DNA of 48,881 nucleotides from Trichinella spiralis (GCA_000181795.3 CM012954.1:8590164-8639044); one strand, 5' to 3'. Shown: positions 9,548 through 22,592, numbered from the stretch's first letter. Numbers and translations are program-made. Notes: generated by a model from the letters alone, not told the origin.

Positions 9548-12224
9548 GTTGAATGTAAAATTAGTGAAAAAAAAGAGTAAAATGACATTTTTAAATTGAA
9601 ACCGTTTAAATATTACGAATAATGAAGAATGATTATTAGAAAAATGATAAAGTTGATCACAGTCAGTTATCAAAAAACTATATTCAATAGCTGAGAGAAA
9701 AGAAGAGAAAAAGGATCATTTTATCATTGAAATTAAAAATGGAACAAATTTTTTAATGTTTTCATGTTCACTTACATGTACTTACAAATATTAATATAGA
9801 TGAAAGATGCGAAGAAGAATGATGATTGTTTTTTCTTTCATTCCAATTTTTAAATGTAAAAAAGATGGATTTAAAATGTATTCTCTTCTTCGAACGAAAA
9901 GTGTAGTGGAAAAATGGGTATTTTGTTAAAATTTGAAATGAAGCGCAAATAAAAGTCGACTGACCACGCCTGACCGGAGGCAGTTGGTTGGTGGTTGAAT
10001 GGAATAATTGTGGCAAAAGCGAAATGATGCCGTCGATCGACCGTAAGCCAAACCAAAAATGGACAAGACAAAGATTCGCTTTTCAATCTTCACAGCACAT
10101 CGTGTCATGGCTGATGAATCCCACTCATCACGCTAATGGACGCTGTACGCTTACTTATCTGACGACCTACTTCAAAAAGTCTGCTTTTCAAATAGCATTG
10201 ATCTTCGCATCTACATATCTATATATAAATATATACTTTTCCTTCTCTTTCGACGACGATGACAATTGGCCAACGACATTTGGCCAGTAATAAAACTCCA
10301 TCCACCATTTTTCAAATGACAACAACAACAACAAATAAACAATAATTCATTTTTTCAAATTAAAACTTAAAGAAATTTTATTCAACCAAAAATAAAATAA
10401 AATGAAGAAAAAGAATATATACATTCATCATACTTTTTCTATATTTGTTCATATACTAGAGAACAGTTCACTGATGCATCTTCTAGAATGAACAACGATC
10501 GCCCCGTCAACCGTCAAATTAGAGAGCAACTAACGAAAATGTATCACAATTTGATATCAAAAATTTGCCTAAATAATCAATCGATTCTATTTCTACTGTT
10601 CAAACTCGTCCTCTTCCTTTACTGGTCGTCTTTAATATAAAAGCAAACATATGAATAATAATAATAATAATGTTATATTCGTTTGTTGACATAACATTTG
10701 CATCAACGCCTCCTCGAACACCAAAATCACCGATTGATTCAAAATTTGAATAATGAACGCATTGATTTATAAATGAATTCCATTTTCCATTTCTTTCTTG
10801 TCAATTAATTGGGTTAATAAAAAGACAACAACAATATTCAACTAATTAATTGGACAAGCTTGAATTTTCAAAAACTGTAAAATTCAAAAAAAAAAGAAAT
10901 ATTGTAAAATCTTAAAAAAAACCATTTTTTAATAATAAGTAAGTATTAATTTTTTTAACTAGAACACAATAAAACAATGTGTAAAAAATTTACATGAATT
11001 AACAACCCAATGATTAATTTAGCTGATTTCATTTCATTTTGAAATCAAAAAATAAATGTCTCGTCAAAAATGAAAATAATAGTCATTAAGGACAGTTAAC
11101 GCGCGTTTTGCAGTAAATAAACAAATACACTTTCACTTTCACTGTGGTTGTGTTGTGGAGAACATTGGAAAATTAAACCAAATTGATTGTCCATTGAAAA
11201 CAATGGATAAAAACAATAATTAAAATGATAATTTGTGTGGAATAAATTATTATTAAAAAAAAATTTGCCTGAAGAACCACTGCAAAGAGAATTAGATGAA
11301 CAAACAGCTCGAAACCATCAATATTTATTGGTAGATTTGAAGAGATATAAAAAAAGAAGGCAAGATGCAGCAGCGAGCGATTCAGATTTTGCTTAAATTT
11401 GCCGTAGGCTCGAATATGAAACAAAAGAGAAAAAGCACTATCACAACAACCTTGCAGCCATCTTTTCTCTCTGATTGACAAACCGCCGAGCGTGAAATCA
11501 AGACGACGCCGATAATTGAAAGTGATGTTGGAACGTTTAAAAAATATTATCCAAGTCAATTGCCCCCATCAAATTTCACGCCTCATTAAAATTCTAATCT
11601 TTGAACAAATTAAAAAAATTAACCATCAAGACAAATGTCTCTTTTTAGATGACAAAAATTCTGGCTGATTGACAATTTACAAAATTTTTTAAATTAATTC
11701 CAATAAATGCATTTTGTACTTTTTTTTCTGCTTCTTCTTCCTCTTCAAACAGAATTCACATAATTTAAAACCATTACCAACAATAACAACAAACACGTAC
11801 TTGCTTTTATTGAATGCTTTTATCGCCTAATCGACCATATTATGGCGGCTTGTCTTGGAAGCGTATTTTCAAAGTAAACAACAACAACAAACAGTCGTCG
11901 CAACCAAACTGCTTGTGTTTCATCATCTCAAACACTGCTGCTGCAGCTACTGGACAGTATTTCCAAAAATTATCATGAAAATACCGTCAAAAATTTAATT
12001 ACATCATTGAAAATAATTCCTTTATTTGTACCGTCAAATACTTTATTGACCCACACAAATTTAGTTATCAAATATATGTATATATTTACTAGTCTAATGG
12101 CGTTAATTAAACCAGAAAGCACACTGTTCGCTAACTCACACAACAATTTTTTAATGACTTCGGCGGTATCCCATTTTCGATTGAAGAATTGAATTTTGAA
12201 CGTACCTTAAATGTAGACATTTTT

Positions 12225-12230
12225 TTTATT
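12225..12230 (-). terminator. poly(A) signal of the FKBP gene
   Basis: AATAAA on the minus strand, about 90 nt past the FKBP stop codon. It is the first canonical hexamer downstream. Confidence 0.6.
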
Positions 12231-12319
12231 ACATATATAAAATTATTCGTATTTACATACAAAGCAATTAATGTATTTTTAGAAAAAAAAGAACTTACAT
12301 TAGAATAAGGAATATTAAA

Positions 12320-14237
12320 TTATGCTTTCGAAATAGAGAGCATGTTCGCGTATAGATTTCTTTGACGTTGCCGTTCGTTTTGCAACTGTTTCTTACAAAA
12401 TGCAATATTCGCCAATGCAGCCGCATTTTTAGGCTCCAAAGAGATTACTTTTTCAAAATCTGCCATTGCATCTTCATAATCGCGCCGATTCTGATGTGCC
12501 TATATACATTTCAAAATTTCCATGAAAATGTATAATATAAACGAATCTTCTGATATCACCTGTCCACGTCGGTATAGTGCTTTAACATTGGACGGGTCAT
12601 GCGTCAAAACTTTATTGCAAGAGTGTAATGCCTGCAAATTGTCGTCTTCTTTCAAGTATGCAAGTGCCAGGTTCAGGAAAACAGCCTTGATCAAATTCAT
12701 ACGTTTCTCTTTCAAGGCGTCTTCTTCGACTGCGGTATTTTGTTCAAGCATATTTTTAACCAAATTGTACTTGTGAATTGCCATTTTCACTTTTCCATCC
12801 TTCAGAAACAAAACAAAACATAACATAAATTAATCATTTATAAACGCGTACAAGTTTTCGCGCATTTGTTACTGAAAATAAATGCAAAATACCTTTAAAA
12901 ATGCTGAACCTTTTTCTTTAAGATTTTCCGCATGCTCCAACATTTCAGCATCACTCATTGACCAAGCTTCTTTAACAGTAGTAAACGAGTTCAACGTTAT
13001 CATAAATTCCACATCGGCATTGGGCGGAATGTTAAACGCTGGCATTCCTGATGCACCATATCCCCAATTTTCCTTCAATGTAACCATGCTTTTTTCGCCT
13101 TTGGAAAAATGTCGCAACGCTTCATCAACACCACTCGGCAAATCCTGATCTTCACATTCACCAAGAGTATAAGAAATGTCCTTCTCCAAAAACAATTGGC
13201 CTTTATAAATGCCAACAATATGAATATCAACAACACTCTCATCTTTCGGCATGCCACGTTTTTCGCCGGCCACTTGAACACTTCGTAAAATAGTTTTATC
13301 CCTCGAAGGACTGATATCTTCGCCTTCCCATCGCAGCAGTTCAATCTGTTAATAAATCAAAATAAATAATTTAAAAAATTTAAAATTACGTTTACTGTAA
13401 TAAACACGAACCTGAAGATCAGAACACAAAAATTACAAAACTAAATCATTCAATATCTTTTCGAAACTAACACTGCACTGACGTTAGAAGCCTTAAATTA
13501 CTATCACGTAGAAATTCTCAATAAAAATTACACTTATGACAACGACAGTCTATCTCATATGCCAGTAATTAAATTGCACAACTATATTAAGTTCGTTGGG
13601 TTATTACCAACAAATGTAAATTTTACCTTCTAAACTAATCTACCTATAGCATAATATCAAAAAAGAAGAACATTCTTAACTGTGAATAATTTTTCAAGCT
13701 CATTTTCATTAAAATCGTTATTTTAAAAATAAAACTGACAAATCAGAAAATAATATAATCAACCTCAAAAATAAGTGTCGCATTCTCTGGAATTTTCGGT
13801 GGTGCCCCAGCTTCGCCATAAGCGTACTTAGGACTGCATGTTATTTTGCAAATTTCGCCTTGTTTCATTGTAGGTACAGCTATATCCCAAGCTTTGATAA
13901 CTTGCTCTGAAAGAGAAATCATTTTCATGTAATCAATATGCTTCAATATTCTATTCAATATTAAATTTACTACAACTCTAATTAACAATCACATTCCAAT
14001 CTCACCTCGTCCTACATTGAACGAAAATTCTTTCCCACGATCACGGCTTGAGTCAAACTTTGTACCATCGGTAAGAGTACCAACATAGTGAACGAAAACC
14101 ATATTTCCTTTCGAAGGATGAAATGATCCAACTCCATGTTTGATTATTTCTTTCATTACGCCTCCATCGTGATCTGGAGTAAGATCTTCAGCAGAAGAGT
14201 CATTTTTCATTTCGGTACTGTTTGCTGATTCTGACAT
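12320..14237 (-). CDS. fkb-6: FKBP4/5-type immunophilin (two FKBP domains plus TPR), Hsp90 co-chaperone
   Basis: Five exons: 14006-14237, 13764-13906, 12893-13345, 12560-12799, 12320-12499. All junctions are GT-AG and in frame, giving 415 aa. FK1 (about 30-125) keeps the prolyl isomerase pocket: Y51, FDSSRDR, the EQVIKAWD segment, AYGEAG and [12 protein letters not shown]2 (about 150-243) is diverged, as in FKBP51/52, and probably structural. The TPR region (about 265-390) has LNLALAYLK and [10 protein letters not shown], which hold the Asn, Lys and Arg of the carboxylate clamp that binds the Hsp90 MEEVD tail. It ends NLYANM, like vertebrate KLYANMF. An in-frame ATG 40 codons upstream exists, but a TTTCTCATAG acceptor ends 10 nt before the chosen ATG, so the shorter start is preferred. 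Expected in the cytosol as a steroid-receptor/Hsp90-type co-chaperone (family knowledge). Confidence 0.95.
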
Positions 14238-14247
14238 TGCACGCACG

Positions 14248-15742
14248 CTATGAGAAACGATCAACCGACCTGCGCAAGCACAACTGCTCTGACTAACACT
14301 GATTACGTACAACGCGTACTGAAACGGTTGAAACTTTCTAGAAATTTCTACGCACAACCTGAAAACCGAAATTGTCTTACTGTAGTGACGTTACAAAATA
14401 AACACTGCGAATTAGTTTAGAAATGCGTTTCATTTTACCGAATTATATTTTAATCATCTTCCACAAGCCACTACTGATGACCATTTTTGTCACATTTAAG
14501 ATACAAATCTTCAAAACGATTAAACTTGTAGGATGAAATTGGACATCATTGTTTCACATTGTACATAAATGAAAATAAAAGAACTTTACGATAAAAAAAA
14601 ACTTTTAAATTCATTTTTGTTCAATCTCTGCATATTTTCTGTGAAATCTTTTATTTTGCACCTGAAAATCATTTACCATAAAATAGCTAAAAGTAGACAC
14701 CTATATATGGAAATATAAGCCCTAGTTCAACTCGCTGCGTCGATCAACTTGGCACGTGATCAACTCGCCGCGCGATCAACTCGCCGCACGATTAATTCTC
14801 CGCGCGATCAACTCGCCTCGCGATCAAGTCGCCATGATTATTTGCGTCTGTGGCATCGTTTTACGCCGTAGCTTCACACTAGCTGAACATCTTTCTTTCT
14901 ACTGCATCACTTTATCAATATCTGCACAATATATATCTGCATTCAGGGGCGTTGATACGTCTAATTTATAAAGAGGGGCGGATACAGTATACAAAAGATT
15001 TTATCACGTACATGTATTATTATGCATGACAGTCTGAAGAAGAACAAAATAGTATCGTTTTTTTTATTTAATCTAAACTAGAATCTGAATGACGTGATAT
15101 AAAAAAGTTGCAAATTAATAATTTTAATTTTCAAGTTGTTAATTCCATAGAACAAATAGCGATTAAATAATAAATCTTATTACGAGTTTTGTTTTTGACT
15201 TTGTCGAGTTCAGACTGTAAAACCTGACAGATCAAGTTGGTTGATAAAAATTGATCCATCCATATACGTACAGATTGGAAAAAATTTTTTTCAACACTGT
15301 TTCGTGATCGAGCGATTGTTTAATTCTGATTTCGATTATTTATCAACAACTAACTGGAAATGTGAAAACAAAAAATTTCCAACAAACATAATTTTATCGT
15401 GAACGTAATGTTCAATAATTGATATACACAGTATCGCTGTGCTTTGAAATTTTGTTCCAACAGAAACAAATTCAATGGAGAAAAATGGTTAATTTTTAAT
15501 TAAAATAAGAGAAACCCAAATATCACACTGGATAATAGTTTGGAAATGGAGAAAAAAAACACTTTAACAAAATGCGGTGGGTGAATCAAATGAAAAATGT
15601 CACTTAATCAACGTAGAATAGAACAACAGGTGAACAATTTCTACCACAGTTGGACCCGTGGTGGTGACGAATTTTGAAGGCAGTTTTTTTTGACATGATA
15701 AATGAAATGAAAAAAAGAAAAAACTGATTGTCCAGACAAAAT
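14248..15742. other. Intergenic sequence between FKBP and GIT, with a 16-bp tandem array
   Basis: This region holds the FKBP promoter (right of its start) and the GIT 3' UTR. The only distinct structure is the GC-rich tandem array at 14725-14835. The rest is AT-rich with no supported frame. Confidence 0.6.
14725..14835 (+). repeat. 16-bp GC-rich tandem repeat, about 7 copies
   Basis: The unit reads GATCAACTCGCCGCGC. Copies start at 14742, 14758, 14774, 14790, 14806 and 14822, exactly 16 bp apart, with a diverged 17-bp copy at 14725. Copies differ by 0-5 bases. The array is far richer in G+C than its surroundings. Sixteen is not a multiple of three, so a coding role is unlikely. It lies about 490 nt upstream of the FKBP start and about 900 nt downstream of the GIT stop. 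Confidence 0.92.
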
Positions 15743-18700
15743 TTACATACTGACCATCAACTGTTTGGCCGCCTTAGCTACCTCGTATGATGCTTTGACA
15801 ATGTTCATGCTGAACTGTTCTTCGGTTGGATCTTGTTCGCCTGGACTTCCGGCACAGTGTACAGTAAGCATCAGGCAAGCGTCGACTATGGCATCCAACG
15901 ACTGAGCCATGGTCCCTTTGCGCAGTCTCGGCGGCACGCTGTTCACCATATTGTCGACGATGCTTTGCACGCGCACGACCAAAGGCGCGAAACGATGATG
16001 CTGCTGAGCTTGGGCGGCGGCCAGAATGTGGTGGATTTCTTTGGTCAGCGATTCGGTCAGAAAAACCAAATTCGAAGGAAACTGCCCACCGTCGTCGTCG
16101 TCGCCTTCTTCGACGCCAAGCGTTCCACTGGCACCAGCGCCGCAGACTACAACACTCGAAGCGGTTGTCGTTCCAACGGGCAATTCCAACGAAGACCGAT
16201 GGGCGGTGGTCAACATGCCGGCCAGACGACCGTTCAACGCGGTCGTTCGATCGCCGAGAAACATCGAAGCTGACCGACTCGTCGCCTTCGGCGCCGTTTG
16301 TCGATGACGCCAATAATAATGCTGACCACCAGCATTGGTGGACAACTGACCACTGTTCAACGGTTCGAAACCACGCGATGCTGCGGGGCCCATGCGACCC
16401 GTCGTAAACGGTACGTTGCTTTCAGCATTGTAGCACTGCTCTGTAGTTTTCAACGACTTCAACTCTTCTGACAGTTGTTCATAAGATTTTTTCAAATACA
16501 AAATCTTGAAAAAACAAAAAGCAAATATATGCATTTTTTAACAAAAACAAACAAACATCCTGATACCTCCGCTTGGAAAAGTTTATTTTGCAAGCTCAAT
16601 TCATCAAACTTGCGATTCATCGTAGCCAAACAGCGTCTCAAAGTGCGAAAATCGTCCGCCCCACCACCAGCTTGGACGTCGGCTAACATTTCAGCGCTTT
16701 CGAGCGGCACTTCATCGTACACTGGACCGTCGGCAGAATTTGGAACGCTAGTGACGGACAAAAGCGGCTCGCATTCCAATTTTTTATTTTCTGATCCGGA
16801 CGTCGGGTCCGACAAAACAACATCCGGTCGGTTTTGCAGTCGCCGCTTGCATTCGTTGAGCAACATAATCTGAAGTCCAGTGAATTCTCGGCCGTTGAAT
16901 TTGGCCAATTTTTGCCGCCTCTGGTTCCGCGGAGCCGCCAAATCCGCGTTGACTGGTAAAAACGGTACAACGTAACGTTCGCTGGATTGATCCATTTTCG
17001 CGCAGGCGGCCCTTAACAACATTACCGTCAGTAGTGTTCAATAACGAATTAATAAATATTATTAAAAGAAAACATTAACAAAAAAAAATTTACCACGCTG
17101 AATCGGTCTCTCTCCTGTCTGTTTCATCGTAAACGTCCTGAACTAATTTTTCCAAAGCACGATCGGTGAGACGTTGTAGCCTCAGCTTTACTGCCCGATT
17201 CTGCTCCAGCTGACCAGTGGCTACTTCAGGAATCAAAAAATGCATTCCAGTCTGATGATCAGGCATACGACCGCAGAGGTAAAAGCTCAGTCGGTCAGTG
17301 GCCTCATATTCCAGTTCTTCCAAACGCCTCGCCAACTCAGCGTGCCCAGCTGCTTCGGCCAACGCTGACGGTGTCTGGCCGTCGAAATTCGGTTGCGCCG
17401 GATCAGCGCCATACAAGAACAACAGTTCAACCTAATAAATAAAATATAAAAATATGTATTCGTTAACCTATTGAAAAATTAATAATATTTCATATCAAAC
17501 TATTTCAGGAATTGCAAAAGTAAACTGAAAAACAATACATCAGAAAGCTCACGAAACAAAGCATGTGTACCTGCAACGACTGACCTTCGCGGGCAGCGAC
17601 GTGTACGGGCGTGGCACCAGAATCTGGATCCATAAAACCGCTCGGATCTGCGCCCAAAACTAAAAGCCGAAGAGTAGTCTCAACGTGATTTGTTCTGACA
17701 CATGAATTAAGTTGACGATTCAGATCATCCAATTGCAAATCCATTGGCATCGTTTCATCTTTCGACCGCCTCAAAGAAAATGCCAAATCTTGATACTTTG
17801 CACGAATAAACTCTGCCTTCACCGGATACAACGGATCTCTGCAATACCACTTTCCGTTAGAATTAGATTGAATTGTTATTGAAAACAAAAACTAATTGCA
17901 ATGATACAAAAAACTAAAAACTATTCATCGCATCGATCTACTGAAATTAACAATATATGACAGTTATTATAATGGTCAATAATTTTTTTTCAAAGCAATA
18001 TTATTTCATCAATGATACTCATAAACATATTCATTCCTGCTCATCAATATGTACAGTAGTGCTATGTGTGATGATTAAATTAAAGCTAATGTTTGTGACG
18101 AGAAACAGCCTAAAGTGGTATATTCAAAGTAAAATTAAAAAAGGAAATCACTATTTACAGTATAATAATAATTAAAAAATTGAAAACGATTCAAATTGTA
18201 AATAAAACTAATGAAACACGGTGTACAAAATAGTTGAAACATCTATAACATTCGAAAACCATAAAGCGGCTACAATAAAGTAGTTTTACCGAACGCAAAT
18301 AAAGCAAAACCTTTTTATCTACAAACTTAAAAGCTCTTTCACACACTTTTAATTCGCCAAAATTTTCAACTAACAACAAATGCCCAACCTTTAAAAGCAG
18401 TGGGCACTAATACGGATTTCTTTAGAATATTTAAATTAAAAGTTTTAAGATGACTGGTAGTTATGTGGATTCATTTCATATTATCAGTATTCGATGTTAG
18501 TTGAAATTGAAATGAAACAATTTCGAAAGCAAAAAATACTTTTAACTTATACAAATGCGCAAAAAGTCACAACTAAGCAAACTTTCTTCGACGCTCTCAA
18601 TTCCTGAACTCAAATTTGCATATCATGATACATTAGAAAAATAGAATTTCGAAAAATAAATTAAAAAATCAATAACTGAAATAGGATTAAACACAACTGT

Positions 18701-19424
18701 TTTTTGAAGCAAAAACTTACTACTGACGATGTATAGAATTGAAATCAAATTGAAATTTGAGTTTATGATGAATTTTCAAAATGATCATTTTTCATTTTCA
18801 CTGCAATTCATCAGAGACAAGCAAACAAAACAAACAAATCACACGCAGTAATAATGAAAATTGTTGTTCTCACTAAGCGAACACAAGTTATTGCGTAATC
18901 AAACAGCAACAACAATGCTTCAGCACTCGCGAATTATTTTCCGCTTACTCATCATTGTGATGAATTCAAAAAAATGAGTGAGAGAGGAAGTAAAAAAATA
19001 AAATAAAATTGAATTAAATACAAAATGTAGTGCTTTTTAATTAATGGAAAAATGGGAAATTGCAGAATTTGAAAATGGAGAAATGGAAAAGAACATGAAA
19101 ATGAAAAACATACTTCGGTTTCGGTTTTCGGGATACTTTGGATGCCGAAGCGCCGGTAAGAGGATTCAGAAGATGATGTTCCCAGATGTTGTTGGCTCCG
19201 TTTGCGTGAAGCGTTCTGACCAGTTCCAGTTGATGCGAATGCCAGTAACTTTTGGTCAGAGAACGGACTTGTGAAAAATGCCTGCCAAGGGTACGATGAA
19301 CTGAACAACATTCCGTGCAAATGAACACACCACGATTGACCGAAGCCCAAGACGGTCCTGGAGCTGAACAATCGGCGCAGAGTATGTCCGCCTGAGATGT
19401 GACGGTCATTTTCGTCTTGGACAT
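15743..19424 (-). CDS. git-1: ARF GTPase-activating protein GIT (GIT1/2 family)
   Basis: Five exons: 19114-19424, 17571-17838, 17094-17431, 16567-17011, 15743-16504. The frame is continuous, giving 707 aa. ArfGAP zinc finger: C16, C19, C36, C39, with the arginine finger at R44 (SVHRTLGRH). Ankyrin repeats (about 130-235) include DSGATPVHVAAREG and DGQTPSALAEAAGHAEL. Two Spa2-homology segments follow, with DVYDETDRRETDSAW and VPFLPVN...NQRRQKLAKFNGREF matching vertebrate GIT, the region that binds PIX and MEK/FAK. Then a coiled coil (about 425-475) spans the exon 4/5 junction, a low-complexity linker with an acidic EEGDDDD patch, and a C-terminal four-helix paxillin-binding domain ending EVAKAAKQLM. 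The first frame codon (19436) is GTG; the ATG at 19424 fits the family start. The GIT-PIX complex works at focal adhesions and synapses (family knowledge). Intron 1 is 1275 nt. Confidence 0.95.
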
Positions 19425-20487
19425 CTCAATTTCCACTCGAATCGACTACACCCGGTAAAGTGCACCGCTGAACAGCAGGCCGCTCAAATGCCGTTGCAGT
19501 TCATCAAACTTTGTGATACAGTAAATTAGAATGCAAGCGTCAATGTTAATTTATTGCATGCCGACTAAAATGGAAACAAATTTATTTTTAAATTTAAATT
19601 TTTAAAATTTTAATTTTATTTATAAATGCTAATATTAAAAAGAACGAAAAAAATTCATTTTACAATTTTGTACGTTGTCACATAATCACCTTTCAACTTT
19701 GCTTGTAACCAAATGGTTGCTTGCTTAGCATTATCAACAATACAGCACTCACATTTTTTGCACAACTGGACATTCAACCATACAAAGCTTTCAGTTTGTT
19801 TACAATCATTTAGTCATTGTTTAATAAATAGCACGACTGATTCATCATCATTTGCAATTTCAAATTTCACTTTCTAAACAAGCTGATAAATAAATTCGTC
19901 GATTGGAACAAAAATTAACCAAGCTACACAACATTCACCTCTGAACTGTTCAATTTTTACACACTGAACAGATCCTGGTTGAAAATTGTTTTTTCACCAT
20001 TATTTCTATACGACGTTAATTTTATTTCACTTTAGGCAAGCAAAACTTTCAAGCCAATAATCACAAGAAATGATAAAATCATGATCAGCTATAATTAATG
20101 AATAAAATTTTCCAGCTAAATTTCCGTTCGTCAATACAAGAACAAATACGGAAATACAAGAAATAAAAGAAACAAATCGAACTGTATCAATCGGACTAGA
20201 TGAAATGATACAAATATGCAAATTTTTCAATCAGCGCACAAAACGCACAGGCTATTTTCTAAAAACGCAATTTATTAATCGGATTATCGGTTATATAATC
20301 GATCTCTGTTCAGATACACAGAGAACGAATACAAAATGTAAACAAAATTTTCATTATAACGTAACTTTCTTGTAACATTTATGAGAATTATTCCACAAAC
20401 ATAACTAAGAATAGAGTGATTTCAAGTTAATAAAGCGTACATTTAATCATATTAAATTTTGAAAAATTTTTTTTTCAATGCAAATTT
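19425..20487. other. Intergenic sequence between GIT and ADSL
   Basis: This holds the GIT promoter and ADSL 3' UTR. No frame is supported. The bases just upstream of the GIT start (about 19425-19500) are less AT-rich and include a TGTAG acceptor-like site 21 nt before the ATG. No canonical poly(A) signal lies close to the ADSL stop; the nearest minus-strand AATAAA is near 20271. Confidence 0.5.
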
Positions 20488-22592
20488 TCAAACTTCTAAT
20501 ATTGATGGCGATAACAACTTGGACTTGTATGGCTGAATTATGGGGAAAAGTTGTCTGGAACAAAATTCTTCCACCTAAATGATTAATGAAAGTTATAGAA
20601 AAAAAAAGAAAAATTGTACAATAAATTCAATTTCAATTACTTGCATAGGTGATAAACCAATGTGCCTCTCGGGAAGAAGCAAATCGCTGAGAAATGGCCA
20701 AACAGGCTCGAAAAAGCAATCCCCTTTCAGTAATTGCAACATTTCACTTCCATATTCGCCAGATTGTTCGCGTATCGCATGCGCTTTCAAAGCTAACAAT
20801 CGAATTTTTTCATGCGCAACCTGGAAATGCGAAATAAAAATTTCAATTAATAAAAAAATATAATTAAAAAAATAAGCAATCACAAAAAAAACAAAATAAG
20901 TAATAGTAATATATTACAAGAGTTATTAAAAGTCAAAAACAGAAAATATATTACTTGACGATCTGCTCCACGCAATGTCATATGCATTAAAATGGCTTCC
21001 AATACCAAAAATGGCATCTCGTGATCAACATGCCGAGCTATTGCTGCATGATTAACTCGCAAACCTTCAAGAATGTTTTGAAATGTCAGCAGTAGAGCAT
21101 CCGCCGTCAAAAAAGATTCTGGCAAAACTAATCTTCTGAAAAACAAATTTCCATTCATTCCAATGAAATAGAATTAAAATAAAGTACCGATTCGAAGAAT
21201 CATCCAAGGTACGTTCAAAGCCATGTATTGCCTCTGTATGAAAAGCATTCGGAGGCATATTTATCAAAAAACGAGCTAAACCACAACAACGTTCACTTCT
21301 CATTGGATTTCTTTTGTAAGGCATGGCCGATGAACCTAATCATCATTGTCGATAATTAAGAAAAAAAACGTAATAAAAAATAAATTTTCTTTCTAACCAA
21401 CTTGACTGCTTTCAAAAGGTTCCATAAGTTCATCAAAACATTGCAACATTCTTATATCCATGCATATTTTGTGCACAGCAGCACCAAGCATTGCCAACGA
21501 ACAGATCACTGAACAATCTTGCATTCGACTGTAAGTTTGTCCCGTTATTGTGAAGCAGCCTTTTTCAGTTTCTGAATCGAAAAAACCCGCAAGCTCGCAA
21601 ATACGTCTGTCGAGCTTTCTAACCTGAATATTATTTAAATGAACAGACAGTTGTTTTTCAACTTCAAAAACTGCTCACTTTGTTCATGTCATTTCCAAAT
21701 AATGTGAGAAAAGAATTCTGTGTGCCCGTGGCACCTTTTGCCCCTCGAAACAACAATGACGATTTGGAAAAATTGACATGTTGAAAAGCGATAAGCAAAT
21801 CCTGGGCCCATTGGACGGCCCGTTTGCCCACTGTAGTCAATGAAGCTGGTCTATAAATGTGTATCAAAAAACAAACAGAAAAAAGAAATCATACACATAA
21901 AAACAATGAATAAAATATTTCTACACTCACTGATAATGTGTTCGACCTATGGTCGGCAAAGATTTGTGAAGAATGGCAAAATTACTGAGAACATGCAAAC
22001 ACGTGGCAGTTTTTTCCAAAATCAACTGCAAACCATCACGCATAATTAAAATATCCTTAAAAGAACACGTTTTCAGACTTACATACATGCAAAAAGTATA
22101 TTCAGATGAAAGAAAATAAAAGTAAATTTATCATTTATCATGTTAACAAACGTGTAATTACTGCATTATCTTGCACGTAAGCAGAAGTAGCTCCTAAATG
22201 CACAATGCCTTTGGCTTTCGGTGCAGCCAACTCAAAGGCATGAACGTGTGCCATAACGTCATGGCGTAACTGCTTCTCGAACGTTTTAATCATCGACCAG
22301 TCAATATCGTTTATGTGAGCTTGCATATCATCGATTTGCTCTGGGTGAATCATGGGCAGTCCAAGTTCCTGTAAAAATTAACCCAAACAAACTCGACTAA
22401 TATATAGGCTGAAATGATGAATTAAAATAAAATTTATTTCAAAAAATGTACCATTTCAGCTTGGGCTAGCCATATCCACAACTTTCGCCATCTAGCAATT
22501 TTGTGTTCATCTGAAAACAAAGTTTGCATCTGCTTGCTAGCGTAGCGACCACTCAAAACTGACTGGTAAGTTTCATGGACATTTGTTTCCAT
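20488..22592 (-). CDS. ADSL: Adenylosuccinate lyase
   Basis: Nine exons: 22452-22592, 22162-22368, 21931-22055, 21679-21850, 21398-21623, 21188-21335, 20955-21135, 20641-20820, 20488-20574. All are in frame, giving 488 aa against 484 in human. The enzyme cleaves SAICAR to AICAR and adenylosuccinate to AMP, each releasing fumarate, in purine synthesis and the purine nucleotide cycle. It acts as a cytosolic tetramer (family knowledge). Landmarks: [10 protein letters not shown] (H83, H88), HLGATS, the catalytic-histidine motif THYQP (H156), TGQTYSR, and the fumarase/lyase signature [18 protein letters not shown] (291-308) with the catalytic serine on the flexible loop. The short last exon (28 codons, VEEFC...QPYKS) lies outside the long frames; it was found by its match to the human C-terminus. 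The chosen ATG lies 8 nt after a TTTCTTTTTATAG acceptor; the upstream in-frame ATG would lie inside that intron or outron. Confidence 0.97.

Larger units (their letters stand above)
7692..12224. other. AT-rich intergenic sequence with microsatellites and two GC-richer islands
   Basis: No gene could be supported. The stretch is mostly low-complexity A/T. It contains simple repeats: TTTA units at 8231-8249, and AAT units at 9531-9547 and 10654-10671. Two islands differ in composition: about 9950-10290, with a 100-codon plus-strand frame lacking any motif, and about 11400-11960, which includes an ATGGCGGC element at 11842. They could be promoters, enhancers or untranslated exons of an unseen transcript. 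Confidence 0.5.

Noticed and set aside
11173-11559. 128-codon minus-strand frame.
   Set aside because: It is rich in Ile/Phe/Leu from A/T-biased sequence with no signal, motif or splice context.
14238-14357. In-frame N-terminal extension of FKBP by 40 residues from the ATG at 14357.
   Set aside because: The extension does not resemble FKBP4/5 N-termini, and a TTTCTCATAG acceptor lies between it and the ATG at 14237.
19425-19436. GIT start at 19436.
   Set aside because: The codon there is GTG; the ATG at 19424 is the first real start and matches the family N-terminus.
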